From Desmonostoc muscorum FACHB-395 (GTDB lineage: Bacteria > Cyanobacteriota > Cyanobacteriia > Cyanobacteriales > Nostocaceae), in NCBI RefSeq assembly GCF_014698035.1, contig NZ_JACJSF010000063.1:1-46103 (forward strand): a DNA stretch of 46,103 bases, in the 5' to 3' direction. Below are positions 1 through 9,075 of the stretch, piece after piece. Under the pieces are notes generated by a model, which saw nothing but the letters and a program-made list of their open reading frames with translations, was not told the origin of the DNA and searched no databases. Positions within the stretch are counted from its first letter, which is position 1; each line of letters opens with the position of its first letter. The translations under genes were made by a program, and so were the position numbers.

Positions 1-2
1 TA

Positions 3-80
3 GGTAAGCAAGCTACTGGGTATAAAACTGCTCAGAAGGTTCTCAATCGTTTCATTGCTGAACTAATCGGTTCAGTTTAG
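3..80 (+). CDS. C-terminal end of an unidentified protein (partial)
   Basis: An open frame enters from the left edge and stops with TAG at 78-80. It gives about 25 residues rich in Lys, Ala and Leu, ending in FIAELIGSV. The fragment is too short to assign. Its stop overlaps the stop of the truncated minus-strand sensor by a few bases, so two frames converge exactly where the sensor is cut. It may be the tail of an intact gene or a remnant brought in by the rearrangement that truncated the sensor. Confidence 0.3.
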   Translation, partial: GKQATGYKTAQKVLNRFIAELIGSV

Positions 81-454
81 CTGTTTGGGGAATTCGCCAA
101 CGGTATCGGAATAAAGTTGCGCTCCAGGTTGCGGAAACCCCCATTCAAATCCACCATCGCTTTCACGATGTTGCCATCTGCCGCCAGCATCCCCACTTGG
201 TTATTCAAATTTTCAAAGTACGACTCAAACTGTTCGGCTTTGGTTGTACGGATACCGGAAAGTTGCTCGGCGATTTTGCTTCTGAGGGTGGTTTGTGTTT
301 GATACCAACCAATCCCACTAACTACTACTACAGAACCCAGGCTAACTCCGAGGAGCAATGCTTGCAGCTTGGATTTAATTGTCCAGTCACCCAGTTTTAG
401 ATTAATTAGGGAGCCATCACGCAACTTCCGCAAGCGATTTTGGGGATTTAACAT
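77..454 (-). pseudogene. Truncated N-terminus of a membrane sensor protein
   Basis: The frame encodes 125 residues: a basic start, one clear transmembrane helix at about 30-52 (LLLGVSLGSVVVVSGIGWY), then an extracytoplasmic helical segment with the motif GIRTTKAEQFESYF. From memory of cyanobacterial families, this is the N-terminus of large multi-domain sensors (adenylate cyclases, hybrid histidine kinases) of 600 residues or more. Here it ends after about 118 family-like residues in a short tail (LANSPNS) with no sensor, HAMP or output domain. It is best read as a decayed fragment. It could still make a small membrane protein, but nothing suggests function. The break at about 77-100 coincides with the end of the plus-strand frame at 80. 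Confidence 0.6.
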
Positions 455-745
455 CTTTTTTATTAATCTTGATTGTGAATACTTAACTTGTTGCTTATGT
501 CTAAACCAATATATTTACTATTTCTAGATTTTTTCAGCTTTTGAACCTTGTATTTGTATTTCTTTGTTTTATCTATTTATTCAGATTAATGTATTTAAGT
601 CAAGCAGGAGCGCAAGTTATTGGTAAATAAGTTATTCCTGGCTTGAAAGTAGGAAAAGTAGGGAAGGTAGGAATCTAGTATAGGCAAGATTAAAAAAAAT
701 AAAACCAGCTTATTATTATGTTAATTGTTGCAATAGCGATAACCC

Positions 746-1299
746 ATGTTAACTGAACTTCAGAAGAAGAAATTGACATTATTATCATGTATTTGACGGC
801 GATAAAAATGGTATTTTGCAAAAACCTGACTATGATAAAATTGTCAATGGTGTTGCAGAAACTTACAACATCGCACAGGATTCAGAAACCTACCAAGATA
901 TTTCCTCAACTTATTATGGTAAGCGCTGGGATGCTCTTGCAAAAGAGGCAGACACAAACGTTGACAACAAAGTGTCTTTAGATGAGTGGTTTTCCTATCA
1001 AGACAAGTTACTAAATGATTCCAAAAGTGACTTTCTCTAGCTGAAAATAGCAAGTATGTTTATCGACATTCAGGATTAGATAAGGACGGATTTTGGAGTC
1101 TTGAAGAATATAAAACCATGTACAAAGTTCACGGTGTTATGTTGGTAATGAAAGTTTAGCCGCAGAAATTTTTTCCAAGCTTGATTTCGATGGAGATGGC
1201 AAAATCAAGAAAAATGACTACCTGAATCTAGTTGCTGATTTCTACTTGAGTGACAACCCACAAGCGCCTGGTAACTTATTCTTTGGTGCTTACGAATAA
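746..1299 (+). pseudogene. Calerythrin-like EF-hand protein, broken by frameshifts
   Basis: Joining three reading frames rebuilds a small calcium-binding protein of about 180 residues. ATG at 746 gives MLTELQKKKLT, then the frame shifts near 778. The next frame gives an EF loop (FDGDKNGILQ) and a second loop around ADTNVDNKVSLDEW, and stops at 1040. A third loop (LDKDGFWSLEEY) lies in another frame, and the last (LDFDGDGKIKKNDY) in a third, ending LFFGAYE at 1299. The order of four EF-hands and the C-terminal NPQAPGNLFFG motif match, as I recall them, cyanobacterial calerythrin/sarcoplasmic-type EF-hand proteins. At least three frame changes make an intact product impossible unless they are sequencing errors. 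Two other genes in this window carry EF-hands. Confidence 0.75.
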
Positions 1300-1774
1300 G
1301 CTGACACTTAAGGATTCAAATCGCGGATGAGAGCTATTGCCTGAGAATCTGAAGTTATCAGTTTCTCAGGCAGCATTTATTTGCACTCCAGGCAATTATT
1401 ACCTAAACAACAAAGAACAAATATTCAATATTTACACCTAAATGCCAGCAAATTATGGAACTTTTTGAATCAACTTTTAAATTTTTACTTCTAATATCAG
1501 TCGGAACTACCGCAATGATTTTAATTAGCTCCATTCCTTTCAAGTTTTGTATTTTTCGTGTTCCTGACTTGCATTAATGAATTATAGTGATATATAGTGT
1601 GTGCCCAGTTCAATCTGAATATTTGTATTTTTTATGGATGACATCAAACTGGTAAATGGTAGACAGAGCGATCGCTAAACTAAGTCAGATTGCTCGAAAA
1701 ATTACGAATATCTCAAATACAGCATCACTGCTGGAAACAAACGCAAATGGAATATTGGTAGAAATGGCAAAAGT
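1300..1774. other. Intergenic region, AT-rich
   Basis: This 475-base gap lies between the EF-hand pseudogene and the pentapeptide gene. The only coding hint is a 40-codon frame at 1455-1577, listed separately. It has one HIP1-like CGATCGC near 1668. I see no tRNA, terminator or recognisable regulatory element. Confidence 0.5.
1455..1577 (+). CDS. Possible 40-residue single-pass membrane peptide
   Basis: The ATG at 1455 opens a 40-codon frame starting MELFESTFKF. A hydrophobic stretch follows (LLLISVGTTAMILISSIPF), long enough to span a membrane, then a short basic tail. There is no convincing Shine-Dalgarno sequence upstream. AT-rich DNA readily yields such frames, so this is a weak candidate. 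Confidence 0.18.
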   Translation: MELFESTFKFLLLISVGTTAMILISSIPFKFCIFRVPDLH

Positions 1775-2776
1775 GTGAGTATAGAGAATCACAACCAAGC
1801 TTATTCAAAAACAATCGTTAAGCCGAGCAATGCCTCGTTAATGCTGATGAACATCATTAATGCCAGTGACATTCTTAAGCACTATGCCGAGCAGGAACGA
1901 AATTTTCAAAATCTTAACCTTAGTCGAGTTGATCTCAAAGGTGGTGATCTAAATGGAATTGATTTTAGTCATGCTAACCTCAATAGTGCTGACTTTAGCT
2001 ATACAAACTTAAGCAATAGCAATTTGATTTGGACAGACTTGAATCGAGCCAACTTAATCCAGGCAAACTTAACTCAAGCTTGCTTGCTCTACAGCAGCCT
2101 TTTTTGGGCAGATTTAAAGTCAGCCACATTAGTTAACGCCAACTTAAGTAATGCTCTTCTAAATCATGCAAATCTAACTTCTGCTTGTTTAAAGGGTGCG
2201 AATTTGACGGAAGCATCTTTAGAAGGCGCTTGTTTGATTCAAGCAACTCTTACTCGAGCTAATTTATTCAAAGCCAACTTGAAACAGACGGATTTTACCA
2301 GAGCTAACCTCGATGAAGCTAATCTGCGTCAGACGAATTGGGAAGGTGCTATCTTAAGTCAAGCCTCGTTACGGCGAGTCGATCTCGAAGAGAGCCAATT
2401 TCATGAGACAATTCTAAATAAGGCTGATTTAACGGAGGCTGATTTGGTTAAGGCTGATTTGAGATATGCCGATTTGACAGAAGCAATTTTAAGCCGAGTT
2501 GCCCTAGAGTTAGCAAACTTAGTCGGCGCTGACTTAAGCCGTGCGACTTTAAAACGAGCTTCTCTATTTCAAGCCGATCTTCAGGGAGCAGTCTTACATG
2601 ATACCAATCTGGTTGAGGCCGATCTCAGACACACTAACTTTAAAGATACTCTGCTAATGGGTGCTGATTTTTCTGGTTCCCGCGTCAAAGGAGCTTGCTT
2701 TACAGACGCTCAAGGGTTAACTTACCAACAGAAGCAGTGGCTTTTAGTCAATGGAGCCTTGAATATTCCAGCTTAG
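1775..2776 (+). CDS. Pentapeptide-repeat protein
   Basis: This 333-residue protein consists almost wholly of A(D/N)LXX pentapeptides from about residue 48 to 315. The family folds as a right-handed quadrilateral beta-helix. No signal peptide or membrane segment is visible, so it is probably cytoplasmic. The longest frame begins at GTG 1775. A later ATG pair near residues 23-25 (MLMNIINASDILKHY) fits the usual N-terminus of this family and may be the true start. The AAA-like ATPase gene begins only 15 bases downstream, so the two are probably co-transcribed. Pentapeptide proteins often serve as scaffolds, and here it may be partner or sensor for the ATPase. That role is inferred from position alone. 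Confidence 0.85.
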   Translation: MSIENHNQAYSKTIVKPSNASLMLMNIINASDILKHYAEQERNFQNLNLSRVDLKGGDLNGIDFSHANLNSADFSYTNLSNSNLIWTDLNRANLIQANLTQACLLYSSLFWADLKSATLVNANLSNALLNHANLTSACLKGANLTEASLEGACLIQATLTRANLFKANLKQTDFTRANLDEANLRQTNWEGAILSQASLRRVDLEESQFHETILNKADLTEADLVKADLRYADLTEAILSRVALELANLVGADLSRATLKRASLFQADLQGAVLHDTNLVEADLRHTNFKDTLLMGADFSGSRVKGACFTDAQGLTYQQKQWLLVNGALNIPA

Positions 2777-2791
2777 CAAGTTGCTACTTGA

Positions 2792-4141
2792 ATGAAAAAC
2801 ATTGAAGAACTTGTTGAATTTGCGCTCCAGTTGGTGGCTACAGAAACAGGGTTTTCTCTTAGCTATATTCACAAGGTAATCCTGCGAGAATCTCTACTTG
2901 AAAACAAAAAAACTTACGCTAAACTTGCCCAAGAAAATAAGTACTCTGAAAGCTATATTAAGTTTACAGTTGCGCCTAGATTATGGTCTTTGCTTTCACA
3001 GACGCTCGGTGAAAAGGTTAATAAGACGAATTTCCTAACGCTGCTAGAACAAAAGTTCATAAATCAGAATTATCCTCAGCCCCATGAGACAATAAAAACA
3101 ATATCTGTGACGGGCTTGACTAGTTCATCCTATGTTCTAGAATCTCCAGAAGGACAGGTTCCCCTGGCTTCTTGTCTGTACGTTGAGCGATCGCTAATCG
3201 AACAAACCTGTTATCGAGAAATACTCCAACCCCATACGTTCATTCGCATCTCTGCACCTCGGAAGATGGGGAAGACTTCGCTAATCGCCCGAATTCTGGA
3301 TTATGGAAGCAATCAGAATTACCACACAGTACGACTCAGTTTACATCACGCTGGAACACAGGTGTTTGCTTCGAGCGATCGCTTCTTGCGCTGGTTCTGT
3401 ACAAATGTCACTCGCCAGTTGGGTTTGGAATCGAGATTAAATCACTACTGGGACGAGGATATGGGAGCTTTGATTAACAGCACCATTTATTTTCAGGGCT
3501 ATCTTCTCAAGGAACTCTCTCATCCCATAATTTTAGCACTAGATGGCGTAGACCAATTATTTGAGTACCCAGAACTCGCTAGTGATTTTTTCGTATTGTT
3601 ACGTTCCTGGTATGAGGAGACAAAAGACAGTTCAGTTTGGCAGAAGTTACGAATTGTCATGGCCCATGCAGTTGAAGTTTACATTCCTTTACCTACCCAT
3701 CGCTCTCCGTTTAATGTGGGATTAGCGATCGAACTGCCGACTTTTAACCAAGAACAGGTGCAGGATTTAGCCAAACGTCACAGACTTCAACTCACAAAGC
3801 CTGAACTTGAGCAGTTAATGAAGCTCACTGATGGCTTTGCATATTTAATTCGACTGGCATTATATCAAAGTGTCTGCTTGCAGATTTCTGTGCAAACATT
3901 ACTGGAAGATGCTACGAGTCATACAGGAATCTATCAAAAACATCTTCAGTATCAGTTGTGGAACCTGCAACAGCATCCTAAATTAGCTGAAGCTTTTCAA
4001 CAGGTTTTAACGGTTCCCATTCAGTTAGAGATTGAGGTAGCATTTAAGTTAAAAAGTTTAGGATTGGTGCATTTTATCGAAAATAAAGCGACTGTTAGCT
4101 GTGAGCTATATCGAGAGTATTTCCACAATTATTTTTCTTAA
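2792..4141 (+). CDS. HTH + AAA-like ATPase (STAND-type) protein
   Basis: The first ~90 residues of this 449-residue protein form a helical domain ending LWSLLSQTLGEKVNKTNF. It is the HTH-like module found at the start of many cyanobacterial NB-ARC, AAA and WD40 signalling proteins (I believe the vWA-MoxR-associated N-terminal HTH). An AAA-like (AAA_35 type) ATPase core follows. Walker A is APRKMGKTS at about 155-163 and Walker B is ILALDGVDQ at about 247-255. No C-terminal WD40, TPR or effector domain is present, so it ends after the helical part of the ATPase. It lies 15 bases after the pentapeptide gene, and the pair resembles a minimal sensor-ATPase module. Role in conflict or signalling is inferred from family context. 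Confidence 0.8.
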   Translation: MKNIEELVEFALQLVATETGFSLSYIHKVILRESLLENKKTYAKLAQENKYSESYIKFTVAPRLWSLLSQTLGEKVNKTNFLTLLEQKFINQNYPQPHETIKTISVTGLTSSSYVLESPEGQVPLASCLYVERSLIEQTCYREILQPHTFIRISAPRKMGKTSLIARILDYGSNQNYHTVRLSLHHAGTQVFASSDRFLRWFCTNVTRQLGLESRLNHYWDEDMGALINSTIYFQGYLLKELSHPIILALDGVDQLFEYPELASDFFVLLRSWYEETKDSSVWQKLRIVMAHAVEVYIPLPTHRSPFNVGLAIELPTFNQEQVQDLAKRHRLQLTKPELEQLMKLTDGFAYLIRLALYQSVCLQISVQTLLEDATSHTGIYQKHLQYQLWNLQQHPKLAEAFQQVLTVPIQLEIEVAFKLKSLGLVHFIENKATVSCELYREYFHNYFS

Positions 4142-4289
4142 TTGTTGAGCAGCATCATCTCTGACTTCAAGAAATTGTTTACCGCAATGTTTTCCTTTAA
4201 ATTAAGGTTTCATTGCTAAATTTCATAATTGATAGATTTGAACAACAGTGTACCTCATAAAAATGAGAAATGCTATAAATGAGAAGCAA

Positions 4290-6155
4290 TTAGGGTTGAA
4301 TTAGAACCGGACTAAAACCGAAAGGTAACTGCCAATGGTGTATGTTTCTGGAGCTTTGTTTGTACTGGTCAAGAATGTGAGACGCAGCCTTATGAATTTC
4401 CTTCATACCGTTTTTCACACTCTTACCCTCTACTTCATAAGGAGCAATTCTTGCCATGAAGTAAGCTCCGCTCTGATTTCTGGTAGTACCTAATGATAAA
4501 TTCCGCATGATTCGTAATTCAACAGAACAGTCAAAATTCAATCCTCCTTCGGCGGCAATATATTCAAAACGCTTTTTGACCAGATAGGGTTGTAGGATGA
4601 AGCCTTCTGGTACAGAGTACTTGTCTTGCACCTTGACTATTGACTGATTTGCACCCCCATGACCATCGACTGATTTTTGAAAATATACTCCAGGGGGAAC
4701 GTCACCTTGTTGAATAGTTTCTACATAATGCTGGTGAGCCGTTGGCAAATTTTTTAGGGCTGCTAAATCTCGTTTATCAAAAATGTTCTGCCAAGCTGGG
4801 TGCCAAATCCAATTTAAGCTTGAGTCTAAAAAAAATTCTAAAACTTCTCGGATTCTGTCAGGTTGTTTTTGTAGCGTACTTAGAACCTCTCTGATCTCAT
4901 CAGGCACCATTCGACAAATGATATTCTCGATTTTTACAGTCTTTAATAACCTACCTGTACTATCGTGGATGTCAGCTAGCCAGTGGACTCCATGACGATA
5001 AATCTCGTAAATCGACACGAGATGAGAGCCAGGTAGTGACTCTGACATGGCTTGTAGATCAATTCTGCTATCCTGTCTGACCGGATCGACATCTACTATA
5101 GAAATATTAGGGGTTTGAGTTAGCTGCTTAATAGCTTTTAAGCCTTTTGCTGGCTCAAAAAGTTGATTCAATAGCTCTTCTTGATTTTCCCCTAGTGCTG
5201 TTCTTGCCGCCTGTAAAATGAGACACATCCAACTTGGATAAGTAATACCACTTTGCACCTCGGTAACTCTGAGACTTATCCTATCCTGGAAATTGTCGGT
5301 TACGAGTACATCATAACCTATAGGAATTCCTAAGCCTGATTGAAGATGTTTAACTAAATAAGAGTTGATAGTCTTTAGGTTCAGAGGTTGTCCCACAACG
5401 CTATTAAATCTCTGAGTTATCCGCTCGCTAAGGGCATCAGTATCAGTTGCCAAGGCTAGTATGTAATCTTCAATTTCCTGGGAGGCTTGGTACAATTGGT
5501 CAGCAATTTTCGCAGAAATGATGAGCGGAAAACCATACTGAAATGGTTGATTTTGGCAAATAAAATTAAGATTTAGCTGATTTAGAGCTTGCCAGTAAAT
5601 CTTTGCCTGCTCAGTTGTGAATTGTGCAATTTCAATCATATCTCTAACTCTTTTGATAACTTTATTATCTGTAAAAGTTTGGCACTTCTGCGGCGCTCTC
5701 TCTATCTGCGAACTTTCTTCAGTTAACAGATCAGGGCGATCGCTCAAGCGTATTAATTGCTCGCTATCCTCTGAATATGAAGCCTCCACAAAATCAGTGG
5801 TAACTGGTAATTGATTAGTGGTAGGCGTTGGTGGTGGGTCTATTACTTCTACTAACTCTAAGGTCACTGATAATTCCTCGCTAGTCACTGTTTCACCTGT
5901 GCGGGAGAGCAAATATTGCTTCAGGACTAAAAACAGATTTTTTTTCGTCACTCTCTCCCCTAATGCTTTGGAAAGAGCTTGCCACAACTGGGAGCCAATA
6001 TCCTTGATGTGAGCGATACTATAAGCACAATCGGGTGCCATCTGACTATAACCGCGTCCGAGCCATGAGTGACACAGGATGAAACGCTCAAGGGAATTTA
6101 GTTCCCTTGAGAGCAGACTTTGTTCTACAGTGTCCAGAACTTCGCCAACATTCAT
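4290..6155 (-). CDS. HTH-domain protein with ATP-grasp-like C-terminus
   Basis: I start at the ATG at 6153-6155 because MNVGEVLDTVEQ begins the HTH module directly. An upstream in-frame start at 6224 would add 23 unrelated residues. Residues 1-85 match the N-terminal HTH of the neighbouring ATPase (SQLWQALSKALGERVTKKNL). A low-complexity linker follows, then about 450 residues I cannot assign with certainty. The last 130 contain KSVDGHGGANQSIVKV, a Gly-rich loop after a beta-strand Lys, then ILQPYLV and VELRIM. These resemble ATP-grasp nucleotide-binding elements. The gene converges with the 2792-4141 ATPase, and the shared HTH suggests they belong to one signalling network. Substrate is unknown. 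The ATP-grasp call is a pattern judgement. Confidence 0.6.
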   Translation of the reverse strand: MNVGEVLDTVEQSLLSRELNSLERFILCHSWLGRGYSQMAPDCAYSIAHIKDIGSQLWQALSKALGERVTKKNLFLVLKQYLLSRTGETVTSEELSVTLELVEVIDPPPTPTTNQLPVTTDFVEASYSEDSEQLIRLSDRPDLLTEESSQIERAPQKCQTFTDNKVIKRVRDMIEIAQFTTEQAKIYWQALNQLNLNFICQNQPFQYGFPLIISAKIADQLYQASQEIEDYILALATDTDALSERITQRFNSVVGQPLNLKTINSYLVKHLQSGLGIPIGYDVLVTDNFQDRISLRVTEVQSGITYPSWMCLILQAARTALGENQEELLNQLFEPAKGLKAIKQLTQTPNISIVDVDPVRQDSRIDLQAMSESLPGSHLVSIYEIYRHGVHWLADIHDSTGRLLKTVKIENIICRMVPDEIREVLSTLQKQPDRIREVLEFFLDSSLNWIWHPAWQNIFDKRDLAALKNLPTAHQHYVETIQQGDVPPGVYFQKSVDGHGGANQSIVKVQDKYSVPEGFILQPYLVKKRFEYIAAEGGLNFDCSVELRIMRNLSLGTTRNQSGAYFMARIAPYEVEGKSVKNGMKEIHKAASHILDQYKQSSRNIHHWQLPFGFSPVLIQP

Positions 6156-7206
6156 AATAGTGATTCCATTTGAGTAGTACGCACACAGCAAGTTAGCTCT
6201 AGATTCTGATGCTCCTAATCCCAAAACAGACGGTTAACAAAAAAGCTTTGATGCAGATAGCTCCAGAGCAGAAAAATAAGGACTGAATTAAGGAGAGTGG
6301 ACATTCACAAAAAAACTTCACTATGTATTATTCAGTTCTTGCTCTTAACGAGAAATAGATAAAGTTGGTATGTTTGTGTAAAGTTGTATTGCTGTGAGTC
6401 ATAAGACACACAATCAATGACTTTTGTCAATATACTAAATTGGTATCTTTGGTCAATTAATGACCTAACTAGAAGCTCTGGTTGGTTCCAAGAGGCACTG
6501 CGGACGAATTACAGATACTTGCGTTAGCACACCCATGACGAAAATGCTTGAAACGCCATCGATAACCTCAAACCCGATTAATCGAAAAGGTAGGAAAAGT
6601 CGGTTTATTTTTTAAAAAAGTGGCTTTTTTTTTTAACCTGATAATATTTAATATGTTATGTACTAATCCCAGGAAAATCATAAAGATAGCAGGTAGTTCG
6701 ATTAGCATTTTTTCTAATTCAACTGGACTTCAAGATGCTCACAATAAGAAAGCTAATGTGATAATATTCGACGTTGTTTTAGAGACTAGTAAAGCTAATA
6801 GATTAGCCAAGAGTAAGAGCAACTCTCGCACCAAAACATGGTTGTAGTGTTATTTCAGAGAATACAAATGCTTGAATTTTTACGCCAAGTAGTAGACCGC
6901 AACTATGGGGTAGCCTGCGAAGTTTATTTACCGTCTGGGTGATTTTTGGGGTTTATTAATAAATAAAACTTATCATAGAGCCAAGGCAATCAGCTTTTTT
7001 ATATTCCCCCAAAAACGGTATCGTACACTACTATTTTTTAGCGATGGCTACGCCCGCCGTTCGCGGAGCGTCTCGTAGAGAAGGCATCACAAAAGTTTTC
7101 GGTCTACCGATATTGGTTTTATCGTGCCGACTTACTTAAAGCCAGTTTGGGCTTCATTTGGGTTTAATTTTTGTCTAAATCCCACCAATTTAGTATCAGT
7201 AGGTGT
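6156..7206. other. Long intergenic region with decayed sequence
   Basis: About 1 kb without a credible gene lies here, between divergent neighbours, so promoters for both should fall inside it. It contains a poly-T tract near 6627, a short frame at 6870-6943 (MLEFLRQVVDRNYGVACE, then a stop at once) that may be a gene remnant, and a REP-type palindrome at 7041-7089. Short in-frame starts upstream of 7207 exist (TTG at 7171) but are not preferred. Confidence 0.5.
7041..7089. repeat. Cyanobacterial REP-type palindromic repeat
   Basis: The sequence begins GCGATGGCTACGCCCGCCG and ends GAAGGCATC. It is GC-rich against an AT-rich background and can fold back on itself. It belongs to the dispersed GCGATGCCTACGGCGGGC type common in Nostocales. 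Related copies lie at 23182-23216 and 44964-44992 in this window. Confidence 0.7.
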
Positions 7207-8571
7207 ATGCCTGTGTCCAATCAATATTTAGATTACGCAAAAGCAGTCAGGGAAGACATTTTCCAGCATATTAGTCAGCCTCTCTGGCAACAGAAAAGTC
7301 TGAAAGATGTTAGCAAAGTTGTAGTTATCCTATCCTCGCCACGCAGCGGGAGTAGTTTGCTTTTTCATCTCCTCAGTCAGACGGAACAATTGCTCTCTCT
7401 GAATGGGGAACATACGGCTTATTACAAACTCAATGGCTATAGTTTTCCTTTTAAAAACTTTCAATCAGATTTTTTGGGAATTACCAGTATAAAGAGTGAA
7501 GAGTTTGATAATTTCTCTAGAGATTTTATATCAGATGTATGCGTGGGAAGTGAAAAAGTCATTTCTGGGCGAGAAGACTTAAAAGAATTTATTCAACTTC
7601 TCGTTTTAAGGCTACCCATGCAATGGCCACAGTTAGCTTTATCAGCCCAGCAATACTACTGGCATATTGAAGAATGTTGTAGAGAATATTTTCAAGAAAA
7701 TTCGAAATGGGATTCATCCATAATTTTCATAAAAATCCTAAAATCTTTATCGATTTTTTATCCAGATTTTAATCACTTCTATTATGACCTTCAATTATCT
7801 TTATTAAAGTCATACTTTCCAAATATTAGTTGTCCAGAAGCACCGCCTAATCCTTATTTTTGCATTGAAGAGCCTCCATTTATTGTTATCAAACCTCGTC
7901 GTCGTCCAACCCCCGAGGAAATTAGCAGCAAGTCTTGGTTGTTAAAAGCTTCAATTGACGGTTTTCGCCTTTCCTTACTCAAGCAACTTTTTCCTAATGC
8001 CGAGTTTAAAATCATTCATCTTACTCGCTTTGCCGCAACAAGTATTAACGGTCTCTATGATGGCTGGCGTCACCGAGGATTTTTCTCTCATAATTTAGAG
8101 AGAATTGCTAATTTAGCTATCCCCGGATATTCCGATGTTTTTGACTGGGGGAAACATTGGTGGAGCTATGAACTCCCTCCCCAATGGAAAGAGGTAATAA
8201 ACCAACCTTTAGAATATGTTTGTGGCTTACAGTGGTCTAGTCCACATCAAGTCATTTTAGAAAGCCTAGAACAAGAGAAAGTGACTAACATTTTAAGAGT
8301 TCAATTTGAAGATATTCTTTCATCTTCGCAACAGCGGCTACAGACAATTGGTAGAATTTTGGAATTTATGGGCATTGAAGAAGATGATGCTCTCAAAAAA
8401 GTTGTTGACAAAATGCAACCAGTGATGTGTTCAGTCCCAGCGAATGAGACTAGATGGCTTAATCAGAAAGCCCTGATTCTACCAGTTATCAATCAGGAAT
8501 CAATTCGCCAGTTAACAAATGAATTGGGATATGAGAATAGGGAAACAGCCTTATTTACATCTGGCACATAA
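7207..8571 (+). CDS. Sulfotransferase family protein
   Basis: This 454-residue soluble protein is likely a PAPS-dependent sulfotransferase. Residues 41-55 read VILSSPRSGSSLLFH, the 5'-phosphosulfate-binding loop of the family. The segment LLKQLFPNAEFKIIHLTR matches the usual strand and Arg that hold the 3'-phosphate. I prefer the ATG at 7207; a TTG at 7171 would add 12 residues with no visible ribosome site. It is longer than many bacterial sulfotransferases (about 300 residues), with inserted material between the P-loop and the 3'-phosphate motif. It stands alone with no natural-product genes adjacent, so the acceptor (lipid, glycan or metabolite) cannot be inferred. Confidence 0.75.
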   Translation: MPVSNQYLDYAKAVREDIFQHISQPLWQQKSLKDVSKVVVILSSPRSGSSLLFHLLSQTEQLLSLNGEHTAYYKLNGYSFPFKNFQSDFLGITSIKSEEFDNFSRDFISDVCVGSEKVISGREDLKEFIQLLVLRLPMQWPQLALSAQQYYWHIEECCREYFQENSKWDSSIIFIKILKSLSIFYPDFNHFYYDLQLSLLKSYFPNISCPEAPPNPYFCIEEPPFIVIKPRRRPTPEEISSKSWLLKASIDGFRLSLLKQLFPNAEFKIIHLTRFAATSINGLYDGWRHRGFFSHNLERIANLAIPGYSDVFDWGKHWWSYELPPQWKEVINQPLEYVCGLQWSSPHQVILESLEQEKVTNILRVQFEDILSSSQQRLQTIGRILEFMGIEEDDALKKVVDKMQPVMCSVPANETRWLNQKALILPVINQESIRQLTNELGYENRETALFTSGT

Positions 8572-8701
8572 GTGCCAATAGCACAAGTCTACTTTCTGGT
8601 AACAGTGATAGGATATCGAACATGGGCTGGAGAGTGAGTTTTGAGAGACAATAATAACTCTACTACGGCAGCCCTATATCTTCATACTCTTTTTTTGGCG
8701 A

Positions 8702-8959
8702 AGGTACTGCAATTTCGAGCTAATTTCTCACAAAGTCAACACCCTAGCGGCAAGCATGGTAGCTCCTACTCCCCCAGGTATCCCCGTCATTATGCCTGGA
8801 GAACGCTTCATCTCTGAAAGCAGATCGATTATCGAGTACCTCAAGTTCACACGGGAATTTGACCGGCAGTTCCCCGGCTTCGAGAATGAAATTCACGGGC
8901 TGCGGATCGAGGAAAGTTCGTCAGGTAAACCCTATATGATTGATTGCGTCAAAGAGTAG
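8702..8959 (+). pseudogene. C-terminal remnant of an Orn/Lys/Arg-type decarboxylase
   Basis: An open frame ends at 8959. Its last 70 or so residues carry the C-terminal signature of the fold-type I Orn/Lys/Arg decarboxylase family: LAASMVAPTPPGIPVIMPGE, then FPGFENEIHGL and YMIDCVKE. Similarity seems to begin near 8710, before the ATG at 8756. The intact enzyme is several hundred residues long, with its PLP-binding core upstream. None of that core is present here, so this is a dead 3' fragment. It sits between the sulfotransferase and the convergent AAA-WD40 gene. Confidence 0.7.
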
Positions 8960-9075
8960 CAATCTTTCGTGGGCAGTGGAATATCTCAAGTATAGCAGGA
9001 GGCAGGAGGTAAAACTATTGCTATTCCTAGCATTCACGCTTGCATTATGTTCTAACCTATATGGCTACGGCTATA

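Noticed and set aside
6620..6847. 75-residue plus-strand frame
   Set aside because: Low-complexity AT-rich translation with no ribosome site and no family pattern.
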